Positions 36,694 to 49,054 of a stretch of 64,000 nucleotides of DNA are shown piece after piece. Where the stretch lies: the NCBI GenBank assembly GCA_019914945.1, contig CM034100.1, forward strand, positions 17,433,096 to 17,497,095, given 5' to 3'. Below the pieces are notes generated by a model that did not search any database, was not told where the DNA came from, and saw only the letters and a list, made by a program, of their open reading frames with translations. The translations under genes and the position numbers were made by a program. Position 1 is the stretch's first letter, and every line of letters starts with the position of its first letter. The DNA comes from Typha latifolia (taxonomy: Eukaryota > Streptophyta > Magnoliopsida > Poales > Typhaceae).

Positions 36694-37208
36694 AAAGTTC
36701 ATCTTGATGTCGTTTTTGTTTTATTCAAGTAATTATTTGTGGTGTTAAGGGCATTGGATTTGAGTGGAGAAGCTTGTTGTATGAGGAGCTTTAAATATAT
36801 ATTTCAAGAACCAATTGATCTTTAAGTTAAATGTTGATGTGATAAATGCATGCAGCAAAGTGATTAGTTTCTCAAATTCTCAGAAAAGCATCAGCTTGGA
36901 AAGTGAAAATGCCCCATATTGCAAGAAGAATCCTGTTTTGGTTGGGATCCAAAGAAACGACTAGCTATAATATGAAACTGGTGATTGTAATATAGGAAAG
37001 AGAGTCATATAGAGAATGATAAATCCTGCTTCTTCCCAGATCGCCTATATATTGCTGTTCAAACAATAGTACAATAAAGGGGGAAAAAGAGAGCAGATCA
37101 AGCTGTTTACATCACTGATTGCAGGCCCCTCGGCATTAGGCAATCGTGTAGAATAACAGCAAGTATCGAGCTTTCAAGATTCAGTTGAAGTAATGATTCC
37201 CATTGCTT
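36694..37208. other. Convergent 3' spacer between GDSL and kinase genes
   Basis: Probably only the 3' untranslated ends of the two converging transcripts. No ORF or repeat of note. Confidence 0.5.
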
Positions 37209-40200
37209 TTATCTTATAGAAGCAGCACCAGATTGCTTCGACGACGATCGACTGGACTGTTTGTTTTGCTTGATATAAGGAACTGCAGCAGGCTCTTCCA
37301 ATGACCCGGACCACGTAGACATACGTCCTTTCTGGTCATGGACCATAATGCCAAATGAAGCTTCTGTCGGTTCAAACGGAGGATCCACGTAGTGTGAAGA
37401 ACCCAATGGAAACCCAAAAGCACCGTCTAGGTGTGGAGGAGGAAATTTTTCACTCTTGCACTTTGCATTTCCATGTGTTATCAGGCGTCTTTTCTGTTAA
37501 CACAAACCGAAGGGGAAACAAATATCATATGGAAGTGATATAATATGCAGAGCGTTTAGAAGGATGCAGTTCATTAAGGACAAGGTAAGATAATAAAGAT
37601 GTACTAGAGTGTAAACTAATCTCAGCAAGTCAATGACTACACAGAATGTCTCAAGTTCATATCTTTCTTGCGTCATTTTAAGCAACATGGAAAACTAAAT
37701 GATGATTTATTTGGTTTAACTTGGAATTTATCTATACTGCTCACTTCCATATTAGATAGGAGCTTGCATATCTCCTTGATTTATATTCAAAAAGAGATAT
37801 TAATAGACAACTGAAAGTCGAGAATGAAGGAAGCAGTTAGATTAGCATACATCACGGTGTGCATGGAGTTCAGCGTTTGACTCTGGAGTAGGAATAGCCT
37901 TAGCAGCTTGATTATGTGTCCGCAACTTCTTTGTTCTACCACCATTAGCTCTTCCACCAGCAGCTTTCAATCTACAACCATGCATAGGATATGTTAGTAT
38001 AACAGCGTATTTTGTATTGTATGTTGCAGATCTTCATGCACATAAACATACTATTCTCAAAAGTGCATGGGATTAGAAGAAGAATAGGAAATTTTCATAA
38101 TAATCATGCAAAAGTGTAGAATATGGTGTCAATCTCCAATAAATCAATTAGTATGACATTATTTCTGTTTTCCTAGGGCATCAATATGCCAAAATTGTGT
38201 GTTCCAAAGGTCATTGCAGTCTTCCTTTATAATCATACTTTGATTCAACATCACTTGAAGCAACACATCTGCTTAAATTTCATCTAGAATAGCATCTAAC
38301 TCACTGAGATTTATGATTTAGCCATGCGTCAGCTTCTTATGAAACAAACCCTGTATAGAGGCTTTAGAGAAGACAAGAGATAAGCTTCCGCAGCCTAATC
38401 CTTCTCTCAACAACATGGAGATGACTAAGTAGTCTCAAAGTTGAGAAGATACCACTAATAATTGCACGCAAGTTTTCGGATCAAAGCTCTACAACCTATA
38501 TGACCAGCTAACTAGCATCTACCTTAAATTTCATCTAGAACAGCATCTCACTCAATGAGAATCTTTTAACCATGAAACAGAGACTGTATAGAGGCTTTAG
38601 AGAAGACCAAGCTTCCGCAGCCTAATCCTTCTCTCAACAACACGGAGATGGTTAAGCAATCTCAAAGTTGAGAAGATTCCACTAATAATTGCGGCAAGTT
38701 GTCAAACTTTCCTCTAAAAACCAGTGCCAGTTTTTCAGATCAAAGCCCTAAAACTATATGACCAGCTAAATAGTTCAACTCAAACAAACTTTGTTCAGTT
38801 TTGACCAAACTGATTAGACATTTCTTCAATGATTTTGAATAGGAACAAAAGAGAGATCCAAAAAATGGCAAAATAATTTTTGAGCTTTGCAATTGAAGAA
38901 ATTAACAAACCAACAGATTAAAACCTTCTTGCTTCTTCATCCCTTCGTTTGGCATCCATCTCCTTGCTTGGAGGATATTGGGGCAGACTTGATGGTTCAC
39001 ATGCATAAGGTTTAGTAGTAAAGAACTGCAATTGATGAAAGAGACATGCAGGTCATGCAGGTTATCTTATAAAAAGTTAGAAAAATATTAACAAACATCA
39101 GACTATCAACTGGAAGATTCATTACTTATATAAGCTCTACATGCAGTTAAAATATTATGCTTTCCAACAGTTAAGCCCTTCTAAAGCTTCAAAGTATTAC
39201 TTCATATGTCATACAAGGAGGATCAGAATTCCAAGTCGCAACATTAATCACAACACGAATAACAGAAAGGTGGTTTCATGCTCAAGAGTCTAATAGAGAC
39301 TAACAGACACTATGTAATAACCCCTTGTTAGAGAGCTATTCAGCAGAGTTTTACTACACCATGTAACTTGTTATACTAAAGCAGTAACAGGGTACAGTAC
39401 AGTTCAAGATGCTTGAAGTGCCAGAAGAACTCACTTCACTTCTTAATGCAGCAGAAGCTGTTTGACGATCAGCTGGGTCAATTGCAAGAAGAGTTTCAAT
39501 TAACTGCAATGATGAAGGTGAAAAGTCCTTGAATGTTTCCACTATGCGTCGTTTGTATGGCTGCTGGGGCTTAAATATTGTGGCATGTGGCAGCTTTGAT
39601 TTCCTCCAGTATTCTTCTGAAGGGGATCCGCATAATTTAAAAATTTTATGCAGCTGCTCCACCTAGCAAATGCGAACATAGTTACTATCATTACCTGCTA
39701 ATATTACATACTTGAAGTGAAGGAAATCAATCAAGTAGATTTGTCTGAATTATCTACATAACAACATGAAGTATACCTTCAAAGAATCAGGCAGTTCTAT
39801 GATTAAAAAGACCTCTATAGTGAGAACACGACGGTGGAATTGGAATTTGGAATTAGAGATGTAGACCAATTACAAAGGATAACTTCCTGATTCTAAACTT
39901 GACCTAAGTCACAATACAAATAAGGCTCAATACAGGATTCATGAAGAAGAAATTGAAACACATTGATATTACTGATAGAATACCTCGGTGCGTCCAGGCA
40001 TAACGGGCTTCCCACCCAACAGCTCTGCCAGAATGCAGCCTGCACTCCAGAGATCAATACCAACCCCATAATGAGTTGCTCCTAAAAGCAACTCAGGAGG
40101 CCGATACCAAAGAGTGACCACCCGACTAGTCATCGGCTGCTTATGATTTGGGTCAAAAAATGAAGCCAATCCAAAATCTGCAATCTTAAGCAGGCCAGAA

Positions 40201-41013
40201 TTGTCAAGGAGAAGATTTGAGCCCTTGATGTCGCGGTGAAGCACTCCATGATCATGACAATGCTCAAGACCTGACAACAGTTGGTGCATGTAGCACTTCA
40301 CCTGCTCACATTATAACACCAATATGTAAATTGAAACAAGAAATGCTTGCAAATATAATTAACCATCTAACCTGAGGCTCTGTGAATTTGATTTCTGGAC
40401 TTGCAACCAAACCAGCAAGATCATGCTCCATATACTCAAACACTAGATACAAACTGCACGACATCCTGGAAGTGACTAACCCCTCTAATTTCACCACGTT
40501 GGGGTGATCCAGCTGCCGAAGTATAAGAATCTCCCGCGCCATAAAATTCAAACTCTCCGGCTCCAGCTTGTCGAATCGGACCTTCTTCAAAGCAACAATT
40601 TTGCCGCTCAACGTATCTCTAGCCTTGTACACATTGCTATAAGTCCCTTGCCCAATCTAAAACCCATAAAAAATTCAATCTTGAGCAAAACCAAGACGAG
40701 GAAATAAGTCAATAACCAGAATTTAACAAGGATTCACCTTATCAAGCTTCTCGAAGCTATCGGCACGGCGAGGAATCCACCCTCTGATGGCCTCACCTGC
40801 CACGGCGGCGAGCCACGGCGGCCACCCCGCGGCAATCTGCTCCCCCTTCACATGTTTGACGAAATTCCCAAGCCGCGGATCCGGCTTCCCGTCCTTGTCC
40901 TCCTCCTCGGGATTCGAGACAGGGAACTCAACGACGGTATCACGGCGGCGGCGGCGCTGCTCCTTCCCCTTCTCCTTCTCCTTCTCCTTCTCCTTCCCGA
41001 GGACGCAGCCCAT
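37209..41013 (-). CDS. N-acylated CDK-like Ser/Thr protein kinase (At1g54610 type)
   Basis: Predicted 537 residues from seven exons: 41013-40738, 40656-40372, 40301-39984, 39662-39435, 39025-38925, 37971-37851 and 37493-37209; phases agree. It starts MGCVLGKEKEKEKEKG, with myristoylation at Gly2 and probable palmitoylation at Cys3, then a Lys/Glu/Arg tract. The kinase domain begins at IGQGTYSNVY (93-102) and has Lys116 in VALKKV, Asp211 in HRDIKGSNLL, Asp229 in DFG and TLWYRPPELLLG in the activation segment, so it should be active. The stretch EPESLNFMAREI is typical of this plant CDK-like (CRK) subgroup. The C-terminal tail is basic and Ser-rich (SSRSSSKQSG). Membrane-anchored members act in signalling rather than in the cell cycle. 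The 952-bp intron 5 carries a tandem duplication. Confidence 0.93.
38272..38775. repeat. ~251-bp tandem duplication inside a kinase intron
   Basis: CATCTAGAAtAGCATCT starts at 38281 and recurs (C for t) at 38532. Both copies continue through TGTATAGAGGCTTTAGAGAA, CTTCCGCAGCCTAATCCTTC and CTCAAAGTTGAGAAGAT. Small indels between the copies suggest an old event. Confidence 0.85.
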
Positions 41014-42149
41014 CTCAAATCATGGCCTGGATTTGGAGCTCGAAACGGCTCTAATGGTGCCTCGCTTTTGGTGCTTCCTCGATTGGCGGAGGTAGACGAA
41101 GGGAGGTAAGTTGCTTTAGCAGGTTTGGGTTTGACTCGAGAGAGTGGAATGAGTAAAAGAAAGAGAAGAAGACAATGGAGATTTGGAAGCGTTAGATTCG
41201 GCCTCTGAGCTTTTGGGGCTTTGCTTTTGTCCCACATGCAGAGAGAGAGAATTTTATAATTTACACCCTATATTTCATTTTTATTATTATAAAAACTGGA
41301 TCTTATGGTTTACTCCATTCATTTTGCTTTTTCTACTACCTCCAACCTGAGATGATTAATTATAATCTCATCTCTCCTTTTTACTTTGACTGAATTTAGA
41401 AAGAGATTTTTAATTTGATTGGATGGACTAGAACAGGGCATGGCTTAAGAGTGTAGGAAAATATAAGAAATTTCCCAAAAATATTTTAGTCAAAGTAGAG
41501 AGATTTGGTTATTAAATTCTTAAAAAAATTGAGTGTTATTCAGAACATGGGATATTATTTAAAAGTTTCTCTATATTTTATTATAATTAAAGAAAAATGA
41601 TCATTAATTTAACAAATGATTGAGCCCACACTGGCATTGAGTCATTGACACAGCTGTTTAAATCGACAACAAAAGGACAAACAGGCCCCAAGAAGAAATC
41701 ATAGACCTCCCAAATCCTTCAAACTAAATTGTCATTTCCAATTTTGAGAAATAATCAAGCAGCTTGACAGATAGGAAACAGAGTACTTACATGATTATGA
41801 AGATGGAAATCGAGAGAATTTTTACCAAACGAACTGGAAGAGGAAAAGCTTTCAGATTTGGTCCTTTAATTGAACTTGATAGCTGTATCCAGTCTACTAG
41901 TGGTTGTTATTGGATCTTGACCAGTGTGTAAACTTCCAAGTCTAGACGACAATAATTAAAAAAATTAAAAAAGAAGTAGGACAAGAAGATGGATTGTGAT
42001 GTTTTAACCACCACCTCCACTGGCCTAAAAGGAGCATCTTGATGGCTAAGGATGCAAAACTTCAACGCTATTACTGCTTGTAGATCTTTCCATTCAATTC
42101 ATTGGCATCACCAAAAGCCTTATAATTTGCTTCTCTCTCTGTCTCTCTC
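41014..42149. promoter_or_regulatory. Divergent region between kinase and small-peptide genes
   Basis: The first about 220 bases are kinase leader sequence. The middle is AT-rich and shows nothing notable. A CT-rich stretch directly before the ATG at 42150 (TTCTCTCTCTGTCTCTCTC) looks like a 5' leader of the small peptide. Confidence 0.4.
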
Positions 42150-42302
42150 ATGGGAAAGCTTTGTTGCAGTAGTGAATCTGATGATGAGGGCTTCAATCCC
42201 ATGGGGATTCTCGTGGCGGTCGTCGTCCTTTTGCTGCTGATGCTCCTCTGCACTCCACCACGGCGGCGGAGGGTGGTTACCTTCTATCCCCCCTGCTGCT
42301 GA
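42150..42302 (+). CDS. 50-residue single-pass membrane peptide
   Basis: A compact ORF with clear architecture. MGKLCCSSESDDEGFN is a Cys-containing, acidic N terminus. GILVAVVVLLLLMLLC is one transmembrane segment (residues 19-34). TPPRRRRVVTFYPPCC is a basic C-terminal tail ending in two Cys. The positive-inside rule puts the Arg-rich C terminus in the cytosol. The paired Cys at both ends could be acylated. I recall short plant proteins with the same LCTPPR(R) pattern after a transmembrane helix, but no named family or function. It has no visible intron, a CT-rich leader just upstream and runs toward NOP58. It is too short for ordinary gene calling and overlaps a longer out-of-frame ORF with no such features. 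Confidence 0.6.
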   Translation: MGKLCCSSESDDEGFNPMGILVAVVVLLLLMLLCTPPRRRRVVTFYPPCC

Positions 42303-43017
42303 GCCTCTCAGCCGCTGAGCCAGCTAGCCGCCTCTGCTACAATTCTTTAGCTGGGAATCGATCAGTTTGGGTTCCCTTCTTCCAACTCATCTGTAGCACA
42401 CATTCATGTGGCCAAACTTGGCATTTGCAATTCTCTTTTCAATAAAATCCTGTTGTTGTCAGTGATGGATACTCTGCTGTTATTAGGAATTGAAAACAAG
42501 AAATTGACACAATTGTCTAATGGTATGTTTCTGGGTCTTAAGATGTGCAACTGTTGACCTGTTGCTTTTGCTTTCTTCTACCAAAATTCAAAGGAGGCAA
42601 GAACCCAAGCAAAAGTCATTGCATATGAAACTTTAACAGGCATGAAAGAAAAATCAACGCAGTTCTGGATATTTCTTCACATTAGAACTGAGGCAGTAGA
42701 CACGACAACATCAAAGGTGTCGACTTCCAACAAAGATGCAAGTTCATTGCAATCATGGAATCGCCACCTACGTATGACAAATTTATCAATAATTAGAAAA
42801 TTTTATCTACTGAAATTCGTCTTGGTAACTTCTTGGAAATAAGGTAGCAAAATTGAGTTCTAATATCTTGGATACAACAAAAGCTATCAACGAAAATTAT
42901 CATCAACACTGATCCTAGGATGACAAATGAAAAGCAAATAAGTTACTTTTAAGACCTCTTCTCAAGGCGACATGAATTACCCAAAATCGCTGCATCACAT
43001 CTCAATTTTTCCTACTA
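42303..43017. other. Convergent 3' spacer between the small peptide and NOP58
   Basis: Contains AATAAA at about 42440-42445, a plausible poly(A) signal for the small-peptide transcript. The rest is AT-rich with no supported gene; the 66-codon ORF at 42642-42842 looks fortuitous. Confidence 0.5.
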
Positions 43018-46000
43018 TCACAAGTTGATTTTTTTATCTTTCTTCTTCTTCTTCTCCTTTTTCCCTGTTTCAGCTGCTTCCTGTTCCTTTTTCGGGAGAT
43101 CATGATCCTCCTCTGCTTTGGCATGTTTTCTCTTCTTTTTCTTCTTCTCTTCTGTGTTGGGCTCCAATTCATCTTTAGCAACAGCAGCCTGATCTTGATT
43201 CTCTGTCCCATTATTCTGAACTTCAGCTTTCTTCTTCTTTTTCGTTTTCTGCTGTTCCTCGGCTTCAGCCTGGTTCTCTAAGTCGGTGACCGCCTCAGAC
43301 TTCTTTTTCTTCTTCTTCCTTTTCTCCTCTTGGTTGCCATCTTCTTGTGTGGTACGGTCAACTGCCTCTCCAGGAGACATTTCAGTTGAATCCTCATGCT
43401 TCCTCTTTTTTGGATGCACTCCTTCCTGTTCATAAGCTGATTTCTTTTCTGCTGGCTCGATGGATTGTGCAAGAACCAAATCAGCCGAGGAATTGTATGT
43501 CTACAAAACAAAGTAGTAATCACAAGCCTCAGTTTTCCATATCTTTATCCATAACCACAATATTAAAAGCCTCAGTTTTTTTTCAACAAAGGACTGTTAA
43601 CATACGCCTTAAGAATAACCAATGCAATCCTACCAGTTTCAATAACCAATCTGAGGTTCTCACACTAGCAGCAATCCAAAATCATTGATAAGTTCATACA
43701 AAAGAAAAAGTAGCCAAGACAAAAGCTGAATGGCTGGTTGAGGATAGTCTAATCTCCTTGGCAGGCTACAGTTTGAGGTTACTCCAGATATGATATTAGC
43801 TATCCAACATCAAAGGGTCATGCAAATCTCTAGTCATGTTTGAATGTGTTAGTTAATGCAAACTACACTTGCGTTCTATATTAGCTTCAACAAAAGAAAA
43901 AATGTCTTACATAAAAAACTTAAAGCATACCTTTGCAGGGGTTATCAAAGCACCAGCACCTTTCTTTCGGTCTTTATCATAAGCCTCTATCTTGGGCTTG
44001 CCGTTTGTTGAGCCAGCAGATCGACTCAATTCTCTACCCTCAAGAACCCTTAAACGAGCCTCCAGCTGTCCAAGTATGTCACATGTCAAAAACATGAATT
44101 CTACTTTATTGCAATGACAAGATGTATTCAACATAATGGCAGATTTGTGCTTATATGCTACCTTTGCTCGATTTTCCAGTCCAATAGAGTTGTCTTCACC
44201 ATCACCAAGGGCGTCATAGCGAATAGCAAGTGCAGCCTTTGCGGCGAGCGAGCGAGATATCTTGCCCTTATATTTTGGGGCTGCCTGACCAATTAGGGAT
44301 GCATGGAAGATGAGACCATATTTTGGCGTAGCATGCTTTGTCTTTAAAGCTCTGAACAGGGCCTGCACATTAATTATCAAAATATTTCAAGATCCCAGTG
44401 GTTTTCTAAAGAAGCAAAAGCAAGTTGTGTGCACAGCAACTTAATAGATATAACACCTTTTATGTAAATAAATTATCAGCTTCACAACAATAAATAGAGA
44501 ATGACATCTGCAATATGGTTTCTTTTTTTTTCTTTTAGAATTAAGTAATGGAAATAAAAAGATGTGACAAGGCAAAAAACCTAGTAGTTATTTGATCAGT
44601 CAGTATTTTTATCTCCTTCAACCATATATCAGCATAGTAGCTTCAGCTAATAGCTCTCCATAGAATACTGTTCTCTCCCCAGCTTTCGTTCTAGCACATA
44701 CAAGAAAGGCTCAACCTAAACATAAATGGTAGCAACCTACCAACTGAACCAGCCACCGGCAATATAAAATTTCTGCAAGGTTTTTAGTCGTAAAGAGGAA
44801 TCCTACTGATTAATTGAGAAAGAGTTTAAATGTAGAACAAAAACTGAGTGTGACAAAATCCATGTGAATGCTGCCTAATGAAAATTTAAATTTTAGAGGT
44901 CAAGCACTGACTATGTTGCCTTCTTCATCAAGAAGAAAAACCTTCCTGAATGCAGATCACTAAAGTAAAGGAGCATAGCGATGTACTTTAAAAATAAGAA
45001 GTGACAAGTATGAATTTATTATTGTTTTGATATCACTATTATGATAAGGAAAAAAATTCTTTGATGTTAGTAGTTTATATATATTATGCTTTCATATTTC
45101 TACCTCTTATTGTTAGAAAAGGAAGAAACTAAAATCAAACTTGTGCTAAGTGAAAGAACTTGGATGCAAACTAATAGTGCATTCTTAAGAGTCAAGGGGG
45201 ACCATCATGCCCCCTTTGTTTGTATAAGGCTCTGCCACTAGAATCAAGAGTAGTTCCATTCCATGACAAGACAACAAGTACTGCACATAAAGCCCACCTT
45301 TCAAAGAACCAGCCTATGATACGACTAGCATCTACAAAGATAGGCATGTCATACATTTCATGGTTCAGTCAAATGGAACGTTTGAAAAGGAACTGATTTG
45401 AATTAAAGATAATATTTTAAAACTAAGTATAATTCTCCATATAAAAATTGTAGTATAAGAATAGCAAATTCAAAGAACACGATATTTACAGATCAACAAA
45501 CAAGGCAGACAATAATACTAAGTATGTGATGCACTTAGTAGTTCTCTCTACAGTCAACAAACAAAACAAAGAGCGGAAAAGGCTAAAGAAGTAAAATCTG
45601 AACATACCTTCTCTGCACCAAGAATCTGAATTGTGCTCCCAGGTTGTTTTGCCAAATTCAATAAACTACCACCATGAGCAATAAGACGTGCTCCAACAAG
45701 CTCCCCAACAAGAGCAGTCAAATTTGGTGCAATAGTATTCATTCTGTTTCTCAAATAATCATACAACTGAGCTCTATACTCTGAAAGAGCTATGACTTGG
45801 TCACACAGTTCTCTAATATTTGCCAAGTCAAGATCACTAACTTCCGTCCCCATTGATATCAATGCGGCCTCCTTCAGCTCTGCTTCAGCCTCTTCTGCCA
45901 ATATCTGTTGCAGAAAGAAGATGATATATTAGTGCACATATCAGACATACCCCATTTGTAGTCATGAAGTAGGGTACTGGTGATTTGCCTCAGAGAAATC

Positions 46001-47446
46001 AAGATTGACTGCATTCACACGATTCCCCATCAGCTTCACTGTCTTCGCATACTGAATATTGTCCTGTATAATTTTAGCAAGCTCTGGAAAATGCCAACCA
46101 TACCATTCACGAACTCTCATAGCATAAGTGTTGAGCTCCTTGTCAAGATCATCCAACAAGCCAATGGCTTGAATTATCATTGTATCAACCTACAGAAGTG
46201 AAGGAGGAGTTCCCCTTATAAGTACTTTGCTTGAGAGCAGGAGAATAAACTATTTAAAAGAAGAAATAATCAAAGCAATTCTTTCCAGAAAGCGTAAGGA
46301 AAAGAAGATTCACCTTATCCGGACTAAACTTCAGCTTATACCTAGATAAGCTATGTGATAAGCCCAAGCTCATAGGAGCTAAATCTTGCACAGCTAGTCC
46401 AGCTATTAGTTCAGTCAGTTGGCTCCTCAGTCCCCTCATCAGCTCGACGGTGGCATCATTATGAAGGCAGTCAATTTTCTGCAAGAACATTGGAAAGATG
46501 TAAAATAAAGATTCTGTGCTTATCAAGTATAAAGACGATGCAAAGCAAATATCTGACCAGCTTTTCTTTGATTGCATTGCCAAGTTTGGTATCAGCAACT
46601 GCCAATGTTTCACCATCACAGTGAGCACGTAAAAACTTGCGGAGACCCTTGCTGGGCTTGCCGTCTATCAACAAGGTTGCAGCAGAGAGAGCTTCAGAAG
46701 TGTTCTCAAATTTATTGAAAGCTTTGAGCTTAACCACCTGACGTAATGCAATTTTTTTAGTACAAAAGCAAATCAATAAATGCCGGATAAAAGAAATGAG
46801 CAAGGAACAATACTAATTACCGAATGATTTTGGATGTTAAAGAAAAGAAGTATATGGCAAATGCAAGCTGTAAACCTATAGATAAGTAAATTAGTAAAAT
46901 ACCCCGAGCTAAGAAACACCATGCATAGGCTCATGCCCTAAGACAAGCAATGAACCCATACAGATCACATTCTAATAGGCAAACTTGATTTATCGTGCAG
47001 CTAGAACAATTACCGCAGCAATGAGAAAAGAACTATTTACATACACTCATATAGCAAACTGATCAAGCAATAATTTCATAAACAAAATCCACATGCCCAC
47101 TGCCAACTCAAAGACTTGCATCCTGGTAACTGGTAAACCTTAAAAACTACCACTTTGACAGGAAAGAGGAGAAATTGCAATGTCGAGCCATCATTAAGAC
47201 ATACATATCTTTGTGTCAAGTTACCTTTCTAGCTGATTCTGATGTCGCAAAATCCTTCCACAGATCCTGAAATAGTTCAAGGAAAACTTAGCGCAGAAAA
47301 GATTAAAATGCCCAAACTTTTAACAGATTAAAAGGAAAAAACAAAAGAACAAGCAAACAAACAATCACCTCAATTTTGTCAAGCTTCCCTTCATCTAATA
47401 CTTTAAACAGGGCAAAGCCCGCCGGCGTTTCAAACAACACCAGCAT
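43018..47446 (-). CDS. NOP58: NOP58 (NOP5), box C/D snoRNP core protein
   Basis: Predicted 593-residue nucleolar protein that, with fibrillarin, NOP56 and 15.5K, guides 2'-O-methylation of rRNA. Nine exons: 47446-47369, 47266-47225, 46737-46558, 46478-46314, 46189-45989, 45904-45608, 44362-44162, 44065-43931 and 43500-43018. The start is [20 protein letters not shown]. The Nop domain includes [40 protein letters not shown] and [18 protein letters not shown]. The last exon is a Lys/Glu-rich tail with several KKKKK blocks, as usual for NOP58. The intron after LDFSE uses a GC donor (GAG|GCAAAT), because the GT nearby would break the frame. Telo-box and site II motifs upstream fit a ribosome-biogenesis gene. 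Confidence 0.95.
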
Positions 47447-47639
47447 CTCTCTACTAAAGCACAAGCACCTAAATCACGTACCAAACCAAGCGCAAACACT
47501 CAATCATATATATATTTCCCGAAGCATAAAAAAAATTACGAAACCACCATCGAATCGTACAAGGCGATTAGAGATCCAATAAGCGATATCCACGAAAGAA
47601 ACGAACAAAAAGGCACACAAGTATGCACCTTAACGTTCA

Positions 47640-48010
47640 CACTAACAGATGTAAGTCTCTAGGGTTTAGGGTTTAAGGATCGGAAGCGTGTCGAGGATAG
47701 AGAAGACGGGAAGAGGAGGGAGAACCAGAAGAAGAGATCGGGGTTAGGGTTTCAGTTGGCGGCGGAGGAGGTCGAGGTTTCTAGGGGAAGAAGAGGGAGG
47801 TACGCTTACCTTCCACTAGATGATGGGTTTTAGCGCAGCAGCAATGCAAGAGAGGAAGGAAGGACCGAGGAGGGGAAGGGTTGGGGTTTTAAGAAGTAGA
47901 AGAGGGTTGCGGCAGAGGAGAATCACACCGTTGGTATAGAAATCAGATAATGTGAGCCGTAGGATTTATAACCATATATGGGCCAGGCTACTAGCACGGT
48001 ATTGGGCCGG
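47640..48010 (-). promoter_or_regulatory. NOP58 promoter/leader with telo-boxes and site II motifs
   Basis: Reading on the minus strand, AAACCCTAAACCCTAG covers about 47661-47676 and AAACCCTAACCC lies at about 47741-47752. Two TGGGCC elements sit farther upstream at 47979-47984 and 48003-48008. Telo-box plus site II is the known arrangement in promoters of plant ribosomal and nucleolar protein genes. A 5' leader intron is possible, because a likely splice donor (GGTAAG, minus strand) occurs near 47810. Confidence 0.6.
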
Positions 48011-49054
48011 GCCGAGGACGATAGAGAAAATTATAAATAACACCCTACATTGTGATTATATTGAAAATAAAGTTCTTTCTTACTATTATCTACAAATAGA
48101 GCCTTTATTTGCTAAAATAAAAATAAAAACCGAGTTATGCCCTGCCATTGGTAGACATAATTTTTATCGGATCATCGGGTTAACTTACCAAATTAGGCCT
48201 TCAAGTCAACTTCGAGTCAACTTCGTGATAGGCTTGCTTGATTTATATATGTTATAAATACATTTGAATTGAGTTATATATTTTGATTTAATTATATTAA
48301 GTGTAGACATTCAATATTCAATTCAAGCTTAGTTTAGAATAGATTTAAGTTAAGTTTAATTTGACTTTGATTCATCGAAATGGGATCGTGCTCGGCTTGA
48401 GCTTGAAATAGGTTCGAATTGAATCCAATCAATTCAAGCTTTATATTTTAAGTTAGACTTGAAACTAGTTTCAAACTTTCAATCCAAGCTTGAACAATGG
48501 GCGAAATGATCTATTTTCTTTTACATTCGATCGAGTGCTATTAAACTTAAAAGTCAAAGTAAATAGGAGACTCTATTTATAAATAAATAAAAAGGATAGA
48601 GCTTTACTTACAATATAATCAAAATATAGGACATTATTTGCAACATTATCTAAATAATGTTAAGTTTAAGATTAACGATTAACTTGAATAAATTTATAAA
48701 GGGCTTAACATAAAAGTACAATAATTTTTTGGATTGTAAAGCTCAAATTTATAGAGTACCAAGCACCTGAATGATCCTTATAGACTGTCCATCTATGCTA
48801 TTATCTTTCAATGAAATCACAACTAATAAATAATTAATCAGAAAAAATCTGTTTTTGCATCACATTTTGAAAGAACAATTTCCAGAAGCAGCAGCTTGCT
48901 ATTAATCACATATATAATCCAGAAGATACTGTACAGGAAGATGGCATGAAAATCCATTGACCAAAACACAGCAGCCACATAGATATAGATATGTATATAA
49001 TGTACAACATAAATTATAACTGCTTAGATCCATTTTGATCTCAATCGGCACGAT
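48011..49054. other. AT-rich spacer with degenerate repeat-like sequence
   Basis: From about 48180 to 48500 the sequence repeatedly uses short pieces such as TTCAAGCTT, AATTCAAG and TTGAGCTTG in both orientations. This resembles decayed non-coding repeats common in plant spacers. No ends, target-site duplications or ORF could be defined. The 3' untranslated end of the F-box gene probably begins after about 48850. Confidence 0.4.

Noticed and set aside
43002..43523. Extra Arg/Lys-rich minus-strand ORFs overlapping the NOP58 tail
   Set aside because: Frame shadows of the Lys/Glu-rich last exon.
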